DNA from: Clostridiales bacterium
GTDB taxonomy: Bacteria; Bacillota; Clostridia; Peptostreptococcales; T1SED10-28
Direction: 5' to 3'
Assembly (NCBI GenBank): GCA_007134725.1
Contig: SLKF01000078.1
Span: 1-13,239, forward strand
Length of the DNA: 13,239 nucleotides
Positions 5,031 to 12,296 of this stretch are shown in pieces. The position numbers were made by a program, and so were the translations under genes. How positions within the stretch are numbered: position 1 is the first letter of the stretch; each line of letters begins with the position of its first letter. The notes under the pieces are model-generated. The model worked only from the letters and a program-made list of their open reading frames with translations, was not told the DNA's origin and ran no database searches.

Positions 5031-7751
5031 CTAAGAGATCAACTGTAGTTCCCGTCCTCGAACCACTGCCTGGGTTCTGTTACTGACCCCCAATTTTCCG
5101 AAAATATTCTTGTTGTGCCACTTCACCGTATGGACAGAAAGATACATGGTATTGGAAATCTCATCATTGGAAAGTCCCTGACTAATGGCTTTTAGTATTT
5201 CCAGCTCTCGATCGGTGAGGGCCTCCACAAGCTCCTGAAAGCGCTCTTCTTTCTTTGGGGGAATAGCTTTAAAATCCTGTCCCAGTTTTTTAATAAAGGA
5301 AAGCAAACCGGGGTCCTGATGAAGGTTCTTCGAGGCTACCTTTTGATTAAAAATTAGGATTCTTTCCATGATGGGGTAAAGGGATTTTTCCTGATCCCGA
5401 AAGATTTGGTAAAACCCGTGATTTCTTCCGGCTTTCAAAGCTTTAAAAAGGATATCCTCTGCCCCGGTCTTATCATCCTGAAGCTCCTTGAGTTCGGCTT
5501 CAATCAACAGAATATCGATCATCAGTCGCCGGGAACTATGATATTGAGGAAGGTTTTTTAGTACTTCTAGGGCAGTTTCTGCTTGGGGGAGGTTGTATTC
5601 TAACAGTAACAGTCGGGCATTAACCAAAGAAGGATTGCCGGGGAAATAAATCGTTGCAGGGTTATTCAAGTCCACCGTGTTCATCAGCTCCCGGGCAGAG
5701 TAAACATCTCCCTTTGTCATTAGCAGTAGACTTTTCCATGACTTTATCAGATCGATCATTAGCTCCGGCAAATCCGTCTCCCGCTGGATTTCTTCTATTT
5801 TTCCCAAGGATTGTAAACCTTCATCGTAATTTTTTTTTGAATAACTCAGGGCTCCCCGTAAGATACAGCCCATTCCGTAGAGGATGGTTTCCGGTTCGCT
5901 TAAGGCCAATCCCCGATTTCCGAATCGTTCTGACTCTACTAAATTCCCGTCTTCCCGGAGAAATTCGCTGAGAAATATCCAAACCACACCTAATCTGGGT
6001 AGATGGGCATAACCTCCGGCCCTAGCATTTTTTAGAGTTTCTTCACCAAAGCGTCGGGCCTCTAAAAGATCTCCCCGCATCCAAAGGACCTTTAAGATAT
6101 TCATTGCGGCAGATACGGTACTGAGGGCGTTTCCCGATCGTCTACTCCATCGATAGGCCTCCCGGTAAATTTCATGGGCCCCATGAAGGTCCCCGCTAAA
6201 GACTTTTACATCGCCGTACACCACCGCACTGGAAATTCGCCAGAAGTACGCATCCGAGGGAAGCTGTTCTAAGGCCTTTTCAGCACTGATCAATCCTTTC
6301 GCAAGATCTCCATTAAAGATATGAAAGGTGGTACGCAGGGTCTCGAGGATTCCTTTGGCTTCGGGGTCTTCGAAGTCCTGAATTTCATCAGCTAGAGAAA
6401 AATAATGTTGTGTCTCTTCCAAATTTCCTTTCAACAGATACATAAAGCCGGCGTACACCAATAGACGAAAGGATTTGCTCCGGACATCGGCCGGGAGCGC
6501 TTCCATCCATGTCAATACTTGTATAAAGCCTTCCGTATCCCAAAGATTATCGATATGCTCTATAAGAAGCTTTGCCATGGCTTGATAGTTTTTGGCCCTA
6601 CAATAGGATCTGATGGCTTCCCCGTAGTATTTTTCGGCTTCCAGCCACTTTCCAGCGTTATTATGCAGTGCCCTATCGGAAATTTTTCCTGATGATTTTT
6701 CTTCCTGATTATAATGGTAAGAAAGAATTTCCTGAAACAAAGGATGATACCGAAACCATTTTCCCTGATGATCCAGGGAAGAAATAAAGAGATTTTTCTC
6801 GAGCAGATAGTGAATAATCTGTTGACTGTCCTTCCGATCCAAGAGGGTATTACAAAGGGCCGGAGTGAAACGTGACAGTTGGGAGGTTTTTAATAAAAAC
6901 TCCTGTATATCCACGGGCTGCTGATGAAGAATTTCCTCCGTAAGATAGGAAAGAATTTTTTGATGGTCCCCAACGAGAGTATCGAGCAACTTTTGAATGT
7001 CCGGTGCTTTTCTCAGAGAGCCTGTAAGAAGCTGAAGTGGGGTAACCCAACCTTCGATTTTTTCCTGTAAAACTTTTAAATCCTCTTCACTGGGGTTAAT
7101 GCCAGTACTTTTCTTTAAAAACAGCGCCATCTCCCCGGTGGACAGACGAAGGTCCTTTTCCGTAATTTCCAGAAGCTGTCCCTTGGAGCGCCACTGATGA
7201 AGGGGCCAAGGGGGTTCCCAGCGACTGAGGATGATCGGGGTTATGGTGTTTGGAAGGTTGCTTAGAAAAAAAACCATAGCCTGGTGGATTTTCGGATCAT
7301 CAATGTGATGGTAATGATCCAGTACCAAATACAGCGGTTCATTTAGGTCGTAGAGTTCGTTCATTATTGGGGTAAGCAGTGTTTCAATATTAAAACCTCC
7401 CTCAGAAAGGGCGCTATAGTGACTGAGCATATCCAGACTGCCTTTTCCCAGGTTTGGCAGATGTTGTTTTAGGGTGTGGATCAAATAGCTTAAATAACGG
7501 TGCAGGTCGTTATCGTTCTCATCGATGGAATACCAAAGTACAGGGTGATCCAAGCTGGCGGTCCATTCTTCGGCGAAGGTGGTTTTTCCATAGCCTGCCG
7601 GAGCAGTCATTAGAATGATCTGAGGAAAAGACTTGTCCCAATGAAAATGATTATTCACATCCTTAAGCAGTGCTTTTCTTGAAATCCCGTGGGGTGGTGG
7701 GGGCGGCGGGGTGATTTTCTGTCGTAAAATTCCTGGAGTTTGTTGCTTCAC
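5031..7751 (-). CDS. MalT-like LuxR family transcriptional regulator (STAND ATPase)
   Basis: The protein has 906 residues, the normal size for MalT-type activators. The N-terminal NTPase part has Walker A APAGYGKTT (50-58) and Walker B LYLVLDHYHHIDD (140-152). The middle (about 370-800) is helical and rich in Leu/Ala/Tyr repeats typical of the TPR-like sensor region. The C-terminus (845-906) is a LuxR helix-turn-helix: LTDRELEIL, GLSNDEIS, SVHTVKWHNKNIFGKLGVSNRTQA. Family members bind ATP and an inducer, oligomerise, and activate nearby promoters. The start is GTG at 7751, supported by AAGGAGGG with 7-base spacing. Residues 15-20 are six prolines in a row, which should stall ribosomes and need EF-P. 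It is convergent with the ABC exporter and divergent from the SGNH hydrolase, either of which could be a target; the inducer is unknown. Confidence 0.9.
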   Translation of the reverse strand: MKQQTPGILRQKITPPPPPPHGISRKALLKDVNNHFHWDKSFPQIILMTAPAGYGKTTFAEEWTASLDHPVLWYSIDENDNDLHRYLSYLIHTLKQHLPNLGKGSLDMLSHYSALSEGGFNIETLLTPIMNELYDLNEPLYLVLDHYHHIDDPKIHQAMVFFLSNLPNTITPIILSRWEPPWPLHQWRSKGQLLEITEKDLRLSTGEMALFLKKSTGINPSEEDLKVLQEKIEGWVTPLQLLTGSLRKAPDIQKLLDTLVGDHQKILSYLTEEILHQQPVDIQEFLLKTSQLSRFTPALCNTLLDRKDSQQIIHYLLEKNLFISSLDHQGKWFRYHPLFQEILSYHYNQEEKSSGKISDRALHNNAGKWLEAEKYYGEAIRSYCRAKNYQAMAKLLIEHIDNLWDTEGFIQVLTWMEALPADVRSKSFRLLVYAGFMYLLKGNLEETQHYFSLADEIQDFEDPEAKGILETLRTTFHIFNGDLAKGLISAEKALEQLPSDAYFWRISSAVVYGDVKVFSGDLHGAHEIYREAYRWSRRSGNALSTVSAAMNILKVLWMRGDLLEARRFGEETLKNARAGGYAHLPRLGVVWIFLSEFLREDGNLVESERFGNRGLALSEPETILYGMGCILRGALSYSKKNYDEGLQSLGKIEEIQRETDLPELMIDLIKSWKSLLLMTKGDVYSARELMNTVDLNNPATIYFPGNPSLVNARLLLLEYNLPQAETALEVLKNLPQYHSSRRLMIDILLIEAELKELQDDKTGAEDILFKALKAGRNHGFYQIFRDQEKSLYPIMERILIFNQKVASKNLHQDPGLLSFIKKLGQDFKAIPPKKEERFQELVEALTDRELEILKAISQGLSNDEISNTMYLSVHTVKWHNKNIFGKLGVSNRTQAVVRGRELQLIS

Positions 7752-7791
7752 AAGGGTCCCTCCTTTCAGAATTGTTCGATAATGAGCTTTG

Positions 7792-7821
7792 ATTATAGTT
7801 TATCATAAATTTTCTCATGAA
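7792..7821 (-). promoter_or_regulatory. candidate sigma-A promoter for the LuxR regulator
   Basis: Read on the minus strand, a perfect TATAAT -10 box occupies 7797-7792. A weak -35 (TTCATG, 7821-7816, 3 of 6 matches) is 18 bases upstream. The -10 box is 41 bases before the GTG start, a sensible distance. Weak -35 boxes are common at activated or autoregulated promoters. Confidence 0.45.
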
Positions 7822-7878
7822 GCATCAGATAGTTTACCGGACCCATTATTCCCTGCCTTTTTCCGAATCGGTCTCTTA

Positions 7879-7907
7879 TAGACAGCAAATTTCCCTTAGT
7901 GTACAAT
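7879..7907 (+). promoter_or_regulatory. sigma-A promoter of the SGNH hydrolase gene
   Basis: TAGACA (7879-7884, 5 of 6 matches to the consensus -35) is followed by exactly 17 bases and TACAAT (7902-7907, 5 of 6 matches to -10). The -10 box lies 28 bases before the ATG at 7936, implying a short leader of about 20 bases that carries the AAGGAGG site. This is one of the best sigma-A-like promoters in the window. Confidence 0.7.
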
Positions 7908-7935
7908 AAAGAAAACAAGTCTAAGGAGGGATACC

Positions 7936-8658
7936 ATGATTCAATGTTTTGGAGACAGTATCACCAAAGGTACCCCTGGGGTATCCTATCTTAAATACCT
8001 GCCCAAAGGAAAATACCAAAACCAGGGTAGCGGAGGGGAGACTGTGGAGGGCCTTTTTTCCCGGTTAGCCCACAGCATCAAACATGGAAAGCATAAGGCG
8101 TACATTATTCAAATCGGCACCAATGATATATTACTCCCATATTTAGAAAAGTCTTCACCAAAATGGAAAAAACGACTGAGAAAGATTGATGAAATGAAAA
8201 AGGAAGGGGCCAGACCCAGTAAGACGGAGCTCCAGTTTCTAAAGAACTATCAGGGAATAGTGGATTTGATGAAAGAACATGATAAAGAAATGCTGCTCGT
8301 AAACATTCCCGTAATCGGTGAGGATTTGGATCACGAGCGAAATTATAAAGTGGAGAAATTTAATGAAATTATAAAAACCATTGCCTTAAAAGAAGAACTA
8401 GCCTTAGTGGACTTTTACGCATGGCAAAAAAACCAACTGGAAGAGCATCAAAATAAGGAACACTTCTTTATTGGAGAAGATCCGAAACAGGTGGTGTTTG
8501 ACGGCTTTACAAGCGTTATGAAACCTGGAAGAATGAGTCTTTCGAAAAAACGAAAGCTGATCCTTACCGTGGACGGTGTTCATTTAAACGATGTGGGAGC
8601 CAAGGGCCTTGCGAAGTTGGTGGAAAAAGAAGGCAAAGTCAGATTTGGACAAAAGTAA
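7936..8658 (+). CDS. SGNH/GDSL-type hydrolase (esterase/lipase family)
   Basis: The protein has 240 residues. SGNH blocks are all recognisable: block I CFGDSIT with nucleophile S8 and no signal peptide, block II glycine in GSGGET (31-36), block III IGTND with N63, and block V DGVHLN (213-218) carrying catalytic D213 and H216. It should be an active serine hydrolase acting on an ester bond (acyl, acetyl or lysophospholipid), probably cytoplasmic as no export signal is seen. A Lys/Glu-rich insertion (about 70-100) separates blocks III and V. ATG 7936 is preceded by AAGGAGG (7923-7929) and a strong promoter. It is divergent from the LuxR regulator and followed by an AraC-type regulator 63 bases downstream, with no terminator in between, so the two may be cotranscribed. 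The substrate cannot be inferred. Confidence 0.85.
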   Translation: MIQCFGDSITKGTPGVSYLKYLPKGKYQNQGSGGETVEGLFSRLAHSIKHGKHKAYIIQIGTNDILLPYLEKSSPKWKKRLRKIDEMKKEGARPSKTELQFLKNYQGIVDLMKEHDKEMLLVNIPVIGEDLDHERNYKVEKFNEIIKTIALKEELALVDFYAWQKNQLEEHQNKEHFFIGEDPKQVVFDGFTSVMKPGRMSLSKKRKLILTVDGVHLNDVGAKGLAKLVEKEGKVRFGQK

Positions 8659-8721
8659 ACAAGAGAAGACAGGAACCGTGGGAATGGTTTTGGTAAGATG
8701 GTTTTATGGGAGGTGAGAAAA

Positions 8722-9582
8722 ATGGAAATGATTAAAAGTCTTCAACAGGCGGTAACCTATATGGAACATCATCTTTTAGAACCGATTACCTATGAGGATG
8801 TGGCGAAACAGCTGCATCTATCGAACTACCACTTTCATAAGACTTTCAGCCTTGTGACGGGGATGACGGTGGGAGAATATCTTCGAAAAAGACGACTTTC
8901 TTTGGCGGGAGAAGAACTGGCGATGTCAAGGCATAAAGTCATCGATATAGCCTTCAAATACGGTTATGAAAACCCGGAGAGTTTTACCAAAGCCTTTGTC
9001 CGTTTTCATGGAGTTACGCCTCGGGCTGTAAGAGATTCAGGAGGAGACTTAAAACAGTTCAATCCACTTCTTATAAAAATTTCGGTAGAAGGAGGAATTG
9101 CAATGGATTATCGATTGGTAAAACGGGAAGGTTTTAAATTATTGGCAAAGGTTCGGGAGTTTAGCAATGACAGCTCCTTTGAGACGGACAACAACGAAAT
9201 TGCAAAATTCTGGGAGGCAAGTCAACAGGACGGAACGTTTAAAACGCTGCATGAAAACAGCTCAAAAGGTGATATGTATGGTGTGTGCGGACCGATTTCA
9301 AAGGAGAGTAACCGATTTCGCTACGGAATCGGCGTAGCCCACGGAACAAAGGATGTACCTAAAGGTTTTGAAATTTGGGAAGTGGAACCAGCTCAGTGGG
9401 CGGTATTTAAGTGTATCGGAGAGGATCCCGGTTGCATCGGGAAAACCTGGGAGCGGATTTTTAAAGAGTTTCTTCCCGGATCGGAATATCAGATGCTGGA
9501 ACAAACGGATTTTGAGCTGTACTCCGATGATTTGGAGAAAGGATGCTTTTGTGAGATTTGGATACCGGTGAAGAAGGAATAG
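8722..9582 (+). CDS. AraC family regulator with C-terminal GyrI-like effector-binding domain
   Basis: The protein has 286 residues. Residues 1-105 are an AraC double helix-turn-helix: ITYEDVAKQLHLSNYHFHKTF for the first reading helix, and IDIAFKYGYENPESFTKAF then HGVTPRAVR for the second. Residues about 128-286 form a GyrI-like (SOUL/BmrR ligand-binding type) domain ending in the usual EIWIPV (278-283). This is the Rob/SoxS-type arrangement with the DNA-binding part first, and such proteins sense hydrophobic or cationic compounds and control export or stress genes. I start at ATG 8722 because GGGAGGTG (8707-8714) lies 7 bases upstream; the in-frame ATG at 8698 lacks a site. Possible targets are its own operon with the SGNH hydrolase or the ABC exporter upstream; neither is shown by the sequence. 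Confidence 0.9.
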   Translation: MEMIKSLQQAVTYMEHHLLEPITYEDVAKQLHLSNYHFHKTFSLVTGMTVGEYLRKRRLSLAGEELAMSRHKVIDIAFKYGYENPESFTKAFVRFHGVTPRAVRDSGGDLKQFNPLLIKISVEGGIAMDYRLVKREGFKLLAKVREFSNDSSFETDNNEIAKFWEASQQDGTFKTLHENSSKGDMYGVCGPISKESNRFRYGIGVAHGTKDVPKGFEIWEVEPAQWAVFKCIGEDPGCIGKTWERIFKEFLPGSEYQMLEQTDFELYSDDLEKGCFCEIWIPVKKE

Positions 9583-9674
9583 AGAAAAAAACTTTAAGTA
9601 GTTGACGGCTAAAACTGCATTGGCAACGAACCTCCCTTGGAAAATCCAACCGCTATACTATGAAATGAATTCGT

Positions 9675-9720
9675 AAACACTCCTTAGAGTTAGCAATGCT
9701 GCCGGGGAGTGTTTTGTTGT
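9675..9720 (+). terminator. intrinsic terminator after the AraC/GyrI gene
   Basis: AAACACTCC (9675-9683) pairs with GGAGTGTTT (9706-9714), with two further G-U pairs at the top, and a T-rich tail (TTTTGTTGTT) follows. It lies about 90 bases after the AraC stop codon. The rest of the 9583-9794 gap holds a small ATGGGC/GCCCAT inverted repeat (9732-9756) and no gene that I can support. Confidence 0.75.
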
Positions 9721-9794
9721 TAAAACTGGTCATGGGCTGCGGTTATTATGGCCCATCATTATCAAGTGGAAGAAAGAAATAAGGAGGCGGTCCT

Positions 9795-10631
9795 ATGAAA
9801 AAGACAAAATATAAAGTGGCATTGGGGATTTTTATCGGACTGATCTTCTTGCTGGGTATTCTGCTCTTTATCCCATCTGTTAGAAGCATGGCAGTAATGA
9901 AAATTTTCAGCCACTATGAATATCAGCATTCGGTGATCCATGAGGAAGGTTTAAAAATACATATTCCCGGGGGGAGAGATACAAAAGAAAAAGACTGGTA
10001 CCCCTTTGTGATGACCTATAATGGGGATCGGGGATTCTCGAGGTTTGTCAAGGAGGATATGCGCTTAACAATTCTCTATAATTTTGGTCACTTCCCGTTG
10101 TTTGAATCCCGTTCCAGCTTTTACGATACCAATAGTCCCTACTATTCCAGTTTTTATGGAGGGTATGGGGTGCGTCGGGTCTCCGGGGAACCCTTCGGGT
10201 TTGAAGAGGAAAATCTACATCCGGAGGAAATGGTTCAGGTTTTGGAATATGATCTTACCCGACTGGTCCTTCGGGATTTGGGTAAAGAAAATCCTCATTT
10301 TGTCTATGAAGTTTTGGAGAGTGAAAAAGTCCGACTTTTTAATGAAGAAGGCTGGTACCGAATCGATGGAAAAATTGAAACCAATGGTGTGGATCATCAA
10401 TACCGGGAAAATAGACGAAACTACATCCAATATGGGAAGCCCCGTAATACAAAGTGGGAAAGTGAGGATTTCCCTTTGATCGAGATGATCGGTCGAATGT
10501 ATGTAAAATACGACGCCGATAAGAATCTGACTCTTGCCTTTTACTGTTTAAGTAGGGATATCGAAGTAATCGATGCCTGGGATGAAAATATTTTGATGAA
10601 AACCGTGATTATCGAGTCAAACATCAACTAA
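9795..10631 (+). CDS. membrane-anchored protein of unknown function
   Basis: The protein has 278 residues. The N-terminus is KKTKYK followed by a hydrophobic helix at about 8-27 (VALGIFIGLIFLLGILLFIP), with no lipobox cysteine and no clear signal-peptidase site. It is therefore probably anchored by one helix with the rest outside the cell. The external part is rich in aromatic and charged residues, has a Tyr/Ser/Gly-rich patch around 112-128 (YYSSFYGGYG), and contains the RIDGKIE-type strand pattern of a mainly beta fold; no catalytic motif or cysteine-rich site stands out. ATG 9795 has AAGGAGG (9781-9787) 7 bases upstream. It appears to be transcribed alone between two terminator/promoter regions. 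I do not recognise the family. Confidence 0.8.
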   Translation: MKKTKYKVALGIFIGLIFLLGILLFIPSVRSMAVMKIFSHYEYQHSVIHEEGLKIHIPGGRDTKEKDWYPFVMTYNGDRGFSRFVKEDMRLTILYNFGHFPLFESRSSFYDTNSPYYSSFYGGYGVRRVSGEPFGFEEENLHPEEMVQVLEYDLTRLVLRDLGKENPHFVYEVLESEKVRLFNEEGWYRIDGKIETNGVDHQYRENRRNYIQYGKPRNTKWESEDFPLIEMIGRMYVKYDADKNLTLAFYCLSRDIEVIDAWDENILMKTVIIESNIN

Positions 10632-10645
10632 TGAAACTAATTATC

Positions 10646-10670
10646 GTTTAACGATATTAACCTTGGGTAT
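10646..10670 (+). promoter_or_regulatory. SigB-type stress promoter (perfect consensus)
   Basis: GTTTAA (10646-10651), 13 bases, then GGGTAT (10665-10670). Both boxes and the spacing agree exactly with the Bacillus/Listeria sigma-B consensus (GTTTAA-N12-14-GGGTAT). It lies 14 bases after the stop of the preceding gene and about 90 bases before the ATG of a 46-residue lmo0937-like peptide. It implies general-stress control, provided the organism has SigB or a similar sigma factor; none is visible in this window. Confidence 0.7.
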
Positions 10671-10678
10671 ATAACAAC

Positions 10679-10739
10679 ATGACATAAGAAATTCGTCATA
10701 AAGAAGAAATCAGGGGTATTTAGAGCGGGTTTCAGCCCG
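10679..10739 (+). promoter_or_regulatory. leader of the 46-residue gene with two short hairpins
   Basis: The predicted SigB transcript would start near 10677 and carry an 85-base leader. It contains two short inverted repeats: ATGAC (10679-10683) with GTCAT (10695-10699), and CGGG (10726-10729) with CCCG (10736-10739). Both stems are short and may be chance. No known riboswitch fold is recognised. Confidence 0.3.
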
Positions 10740-10762
10740 AAAAATTGAAAGGGGGAAATATC

Positions 10763-10903
10763 ATGATCTATACTATTATCGTAATAATTGTGGTGCTATG
10801 GCTAGCAGGTTTAGTGCTGGAAATAGGTGGTGGCTTAATTCATCTACTTTTGGTTGTAGCATTACTGGTTTTCATTTTCAACCGGTTAACGGGACGTAAG
10901 TAA
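10763..10903 (+). CDS. lmo0937-family small membrane protein
   Basis: The protein has 46 residues (MIYTIIVIIVVLWLAGLVLE at the start, FNRLTGRK at the end), with two hydrophobic helices (about 3-18 and 24-39) around the turn LEIGGG, and a short basic tail. The size, the W-L-x-G-L turn and the C-terminal R/K ending match the lmo0937 family (DUF5670), small membrane peptides of Firmicutes. Members are often under general stress sigma factor control, which agrees with the SigB-type promoter upstream. AAAGGGGG (10748-10755) is the ribosome binding site. It is closed by its own terminator at 10938-10968. The biochemical role is unknown; envelope stress or membrane adaptation is inferred. Confidence 0.82.
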   Translation: MIYTIIVIIVVLWLAGLVLEIGGGLIHLLLVVALLVFIFNRLTGRK

Positions 10904-10906
10904 TAC

Positions 10907-10935
10907 TTGTTTGCTGTGTTGAAAAAGTTTATAAT
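10907..10935 (+). promoter_or_regulatory. candidate sigma-A promoter for mgtC, next to a terminator
   Basis: TTGTTT (10907-10912, 3 of 6), 17 bases, TATAAT (10930-10935, perfect). The expected start near 10942 falls in the left arm of the terminator hairpin at 10938-10968. The mgtC transcript would thus begin with most of that hairpin at its 5' end. This is the only plausible promoter I see between the 46-residue gene and mgtC. Confidence 0.5.
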
Positions 10936-10937
10936 AA

Positions 10938-10968
10938 GACATCTGCCGGTTATGGCAGGTGTTTTTTT
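10938..10968 (+). terminator. intrinsic terminator after the lmo0937-like gene
   Basis: ACATCTGCC (10939-10947) pairs with GGCAGGTGT (10954-10962) with one G-U pair, a 6-base loop (GGTTAT), and a run of seven T's (10962-10968). This is a clear Rho-independent terminator 35 bases after the stop codon. Confidence 0.9.
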
Positions 10969-11004
10969 AAATCAATAACCAAAATATTTTAAGGATGTGA
11001 AACA

Positions 11005-11700
11005 ATGGTATCAGTGGAATTTTTAATACGAATTATATTTGCTTTTTTACTCGGTGGCGCCATCGGTTTTGAACGTCAACAAAAGCAACGAATGGCAGGG
11101 GTTAGAACCAATGTGTTGGTAAGTCTGGGAGCTTTTTTGTTTGTCACCCTGTCCACCATGATTGAAGGAGAAGGTAGTCCCACCCGAATGGCAGCCCAAG
11201 TAGTCTCCGGGATTGGTTTTCTTGGTGCCGGTGTAATTATTCGGGAGGGGACAAATATTCGGGGCCTTAATACTGCGGCAACCCTTTGGTGTGCAGCAGC
11301 GGTAGGTGTCCTCACCAGTGTGGGCTTTATTGCGGAAGCGGTGGTGGGAACTATATTTATTTTGTTTGCCAATATTTACTTGCGACTTTTCTTAAAAAAA
11401 ATCAATCTTCCATCCACCAATAAAGAAGAGGAACAGGAAGAGGTCCATTATCGGATTAAGGTACGATGTAAAGAGGAAGTGGAATTTCAAGTGCGTTCCC
11501 TGCTGATTGACCTGATGGCAAAAGAAGATCTTCTGCTTAGCTATCTGAAAAGTGAAGATCAGGAGGATGAGCCGGGAGACGTGAAAATTTTCGCGGAAAT
11601 TGTTGCCTTTGAAAAGTCCCATAAGGAAATTGAAGAGTTGACAGGGAAGCTCAGTTTAGAGAATAAAGTAACCTCCGTGGGATGGAAGGCCAGTGTCTAG
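11005..11700 (+). CDS. MgtC/SapB family membrane protein
   Basis: The protein has 231 residues, the usual size of full-length MgtC proteins. The N-terminal 130 residues hold the membrane domain and the family signatures: GGAIGFERQ (17-25), AGVRTN (31-36), QVVSGIGFLGAG (65-76) and IRGLNTAATLW (85-95). After a charged linker, residues about 143-231 form a soluble ACT-like domain. MgtC proteins are linked to growth at low Mg2+, membrane potential and, in pathogens, survival in macrophages; the exact activity is debated. ATG 11005 has AAGGATGTGA (10991-11000) upstream. The last 53 codons recur, with divergence, at 12300-12461. There is a gap of only about 36 bases to the upstream terminator, so its promoter probably overlaps that hairpin. 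Confidence 0.9.
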   Translation: MVSVEFLIRIIFAFLLGGAIGFERQQKQRMAGVRTNVLVSLGAFLFVTLSTMIEGEGSPTRMAAQVVSGIGFLGAGVIIREGTNIRGLNTAATLWCAAAVGVLTSVGFIAEAVVGTIFILFANIYLRLFLKKINLPSTNKEEEQEEVHYRIKVRCKEEVEFQVRSLLIDLMAKEDLLLSYLKSEDQEDEPGDVKIFAEIVAFEKSHKEIEELTGKLSLENKVTSVGWKASV

Positions 11701-11763
11701 AATTCGATGCGGTAGCGGATTATTAGGGGAATAAGTTGAATATCTAGCAAGGAATCTCCGTGG

Positions 11764-12051
11764 CTATTTATTCAGTTGTTTCTGAATTTCCTTATTCACA
11801 TTTCCTCTGCTCTTCCAAATAAGATCCGCTAATGCATCTTTAGTAATCAAATTCTCTCCATCGGAATGCCAATCATCCTTTTTTCGATTGATGGTTAGTG
11901 TTTCATCAGGATATTTCATAATTGTAATCGTCTCATCACTGAGTCTTTCAATAAATGAAAAATAATGTTTGTTTCCCCACTGATCCCACTGTGCGATCTT
12001 ATCAAAAGAATCAATGAACTCCTTGGCAATGCCTTTGCTTTTTATTTTCAT
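11764..12051 (-). CDS. 95-residue hypothetical protein in AT-rich interval
   Basis: The protein has 95 residues and is hydrophilic, with no membrane helix or signal peptide. The N-terminal half (IAKEFIDSFDKIAQWDQWGN, then KHYFSFIERLSDETITIMKY) looks like a small alpha/beta domain; the C-terminal half (TKDALADLIWKSRGNVNKEIQKQLNK) is a basic, amphipathic helix. It is on the opposite strand to mgtC. AAGGAGG lies 7 bases before the ATG, which is strong support for a real gene. A perfect TATAAT lies at 12089-12084 on the same strand, but with no good -35. It sits between mgtC and a duplicated mgtC tail, in DNA visibly richer in A+T than its neighbours, which suggests insertion. I do not recognise the family. 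Confidence 0.65.
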   Translation of the reverse strand: MKIKSKGIAKEFIDSFDKIAQWDQWGNKHYFSFIERLSDETITIMKYPDETLTINRKKDDWHSDGENLITKDALADLIWKSRGNVNKEIQKQLNK

Positions 12052-12296
12052 GGATGCTCCTCCTTTTCTTTAGAGTTTGTCGAATTATATCTAAATTCCA
12101 CGTCAACTTTTAAATCACTTGTTCTTTAGTTGCCTACGAAGAATTTAGTAGTGTCTTCTACATTTTAGCAGTTAATGTTGCCCCTTGCAATTATCTCAAA
12201 AATACCATTGTATTTCGGATTCTCAAGCAGAAGAAATAATCCTGCATTCGATGTTAGATTATTAGCTTTAAAATCAATTTAGTTAATCATAGTCCA

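Noticed and set aside
5654..5971. 105-residue open frame antisense to the LuxR regulator
   Set aside because: It lies wholly inside the well-supported regulator gene, is Pro/Ser/Arg-rich in the manner of antisense frames, and shows no family features.
8698..8721. Upstream ATG for the AraC-type regulator
   Set aside because: GGGAGGTG lies inside this stretch, correctly spaced for ATG 8722, and nothing resembling a site lies before 8698.
9602..9659. TTGACG (9602-9607) and TATACT (9654-9659) as a promoter
   Set aside because: They are 46 bases apart, and neither has a partner at 16-18 bases.
9732..9782. 16-residue open frame (MGCGYYGPSLSSGRKK) before the 278-residue gene
   Set aside because: No ribosome binding site precedes it and there is no sign that it is a leader peptide; its stop merely meets the next gene's binding site.
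10714..10719. A second GGGTAT as another SigB promoter
   Set aside because: There is no GTTT-like box 12-16 bases upstream.
11076..11372. 98-residue open frame antisense to mgtC
   Set aside because: It is opposite the most conserved part of MgtC, whose codons explain it; no ribosome binding site.
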